A stretch of 64,000 nucleotides of DNA from Gordionus sp. m RMFG-2023 (Eukaryota > Nematomorpha > Gordioida > Chordodea > Parachordodidae), in assembly GCF_954871325.1 (NCBI RefSeq), contig NC_088779.1, forward strand, positions 11,782,846 to 11,846,845. The letters are read 5' to 3'. The notes beneath the pieces were generated by a model. That model ran no database searches, was not told the DNA's origin, and was given only the letters and a program-made list of their open reading frames with translations. Positions 62,446 to 64,000 of the stretch are shown piece after piece. Each line of letters starts with the position of its first letter. Within the stretch, counting starts at the first letter, position 1. The position numbers were made by a program, and so were the translations under genes.

Positions 62446-63115
62446 ACATTATGAGTTATTGGTTATAAGATTATATTATATTATAGTTATGATTAATATA
62501 ATATTGGGTGATGGTTAACACTACCTAACACCCACAGATCGATCTAAATTAATTTCCTGAAAGATACCGGAAAACTCCATTTTAAATTACTTACTTAGAA
62601 GTTAGACTTAGAACAGTTGTGTTAGAAGAATAGTTTAGAAGTGGATATATCCCATAAACAGATTTAAGTAATAAAAAATTCTATTTTGCTAATAATTTTA
62701 TCTTACTGTAAAATTAAATTTAAACATTGATAAAATTTTCAGAATAAATGATTTCAAAATTTGAATTATTCTCTTAAAATAAAAATGTACATTGATATTT
62801 TTTAGCTTCATATATTAGTTTATAAAATCTATTTCAAATTAGATTGAATCTTTTTGTAAATAATATAAAATTTTAATAACATACTTTTTCTTATAACTAT
62901 AATATTCAGTTTAAATTTATTATAATAAATAAATATAATAATTTCAATCTACATTATTTAATAAATATTGATATTAGATATTTATAATCAATGTAAGATA
63001 TAAATAATTAATTAATATTTATTATCATTAGAATTAGTGATACTCAATCAATTTTAAGCATTCAAGAAGCTAAAGTAAAAATTAATATTAAATATAAATC
63101 TTATAATTCTTATCT
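62446..63115. other. AT-rich spacer upstream of the hAT transposase
   Basis: No feature recognised; the left terminus of the downstream hAT element probably lies here, but no inverted repeat partner is in the window. Confidence 0.4.
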
Positions 63116-63155
63116 AAATTTGAATATTTCCAAAACAATCAATAAAAGGAATATC

Positions 63156-64000
63156 ATGGCACAAAACACTAATGATATAATTGACAAAATTAAAAATAAT
63201 ATTTATTCTTTTAAAAATACTAATAATACTTTAAAATCTGATATTTGGACTAAATTTCAAATAATCATAGATAATAATAATAAAAAAAATATTGGCTATG
63301 TGCAATGCATAAATTGTTCAAATTTATTATCTTATAATTACAACCATGGTACATCACATTTAAAAAGACATAAATGTGATGGTAAATCCATGAAAATTAA
63401 TAATTTTTTTTTACACCTGAAAAACCCACTTATAAATGTAATATGAAATATTTAAAACAAAAATTTATAGATCATTCCTTCACTTTGCGCAAAAGATATT
63501 AGACCTTTCGAAATGATAGCTGGGAATGGGTTTCTTGAATTCAGCCAGGCTCTAGTCGATGTTGGGGCAACATATGGTAAAATAGATATCAACTCATTAA
63601 TTTCACATCCCACCACTCTATCACGCCACCTTAAAGAAAAATGTAATAAAATAAGAACCATTTTGGTTGATACTATTGCCCCAATAATCAAGAATCGATT
63701 TATGGCTGCTTCCACTGATATATGGTGCGATGACCATAAAAAGAACTCGTTTATAACAGTTAACATGCACTATATATCAGATGACTGGAAGTTAGTGAAG
63801 AGAAACCTATTTACCGATAAATTTAAAGAAGTGTCTAAGACTAGCCAAGTAGTTAAGGATGAACTATTAAAAAATTTTCATAATTTTAGTTTTAACAATA
63901 ACGATTTTATTAATATAATTTTTGTTACAGACCAAGGTAAAAATATTATAAAAGCATTGGAGTTAAATGAACGATTAAATTGTTCTTGTCATTTATTAAA
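63156..64000 (+). pseudogene. hAT transposase, N-terminal half, runs off the right edge
   Basis: From ATG 63156 the frame contains a BED-type finger (YVQCINC ... SHLKRHKC, about 63297-63380), interrupted at 63444. Two compensating frame changes or a tiny intron lie between 63446 and 63485. The same frame then runs open to the window edge with CAKDIRPFEMIAGNGFLEFS, SHPTTLSRHL, the first catalytic Asp in AASTDIWCDD (about 63703), then the second in IIFVTDQGKN (about 63918-63945) and LNCSCHLL. This is the order of hAT transposases with a BED finger. More than 170 uninterrupted codons suggest a fairly young element. Confidence 0.85.

Noticed and set aside
63452-63766. 104-codon minus-strand frame
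   Set aside because: It is antisense to the hAT transposase coding strand.

Overview
The window is AT-rich eukaryotic DNA from an invertebrate animal. It holds one clear host gene and a large population of decayed transposable elements. The animal assignment rests on a spliced Na+/K+-ATPase alpha subunit (39476-54281, + strand, 21 exons). I rebuilt it exon by exon from family conservation; every junction keeps frame and the total is 3342 nt (1113 residues plus stop). The phylum cannot be fixed from this sequence. No prokaryotic operon, rRNA, CRISPR, LTR or virus-like element was recognised.

Left part (1-39400). A 3.2-kb hAT transposon (608-3790) carries a roughly 129-bp tandem array, and a LINE fragment is nested inside that array. 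Next come a TIR element (3930-4457) and an internally deleted spliced hAT (6548-8014). A LINE with C-terminal restriction-like endonuclease features lies at about 8.8-11.8 kb. A degenerate tandem array follows (12.9-14.1 kb), then an APE-type LINE on the minus strand (16.4-19.2 kb). Two opposite-strand fragments of that LINE clade lie at 25.7-27.3 kb. A third hAT with palindromic subterminal repeats is at 36545-37738. Short non-autonomous elements are scattered between these. Family A is a fold-back MITE. Family B has GC-rich (GCCCGG) ends. Several copies of both keep 8-bp target duplications, as expected for hAT.

Centre (39.4-54.3 kb). The ATPase gene has an unusual Asn-rich N-terminal extension, a 60-nt exon 2, and introns from 64 to 2296 nt. 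At least three introns hold transposon remnants: a family A MITE in intron 1, a family B copy in intron 9, and a Tc1/mariner fragment in intron 11. Half of the inferred 5' splice sites have T at +3.

Right part (54.3-64 kb). This is AT-rich DNA with a hAT relic (57173-58238), an unrecognised coding-like remnant on the minus strand (59.2-59.7 kb), a hAT end with a dimerisation-domain remnant (about 61.0-61.65 kb), a family B copy (62.27 kb), and the 5' half of a BED-finger hAT transposase running off the right edge.

The ATPase is the only feature likely to serve the host. The rest records repeated hAT, LINE and mariner invasion followed by decay.
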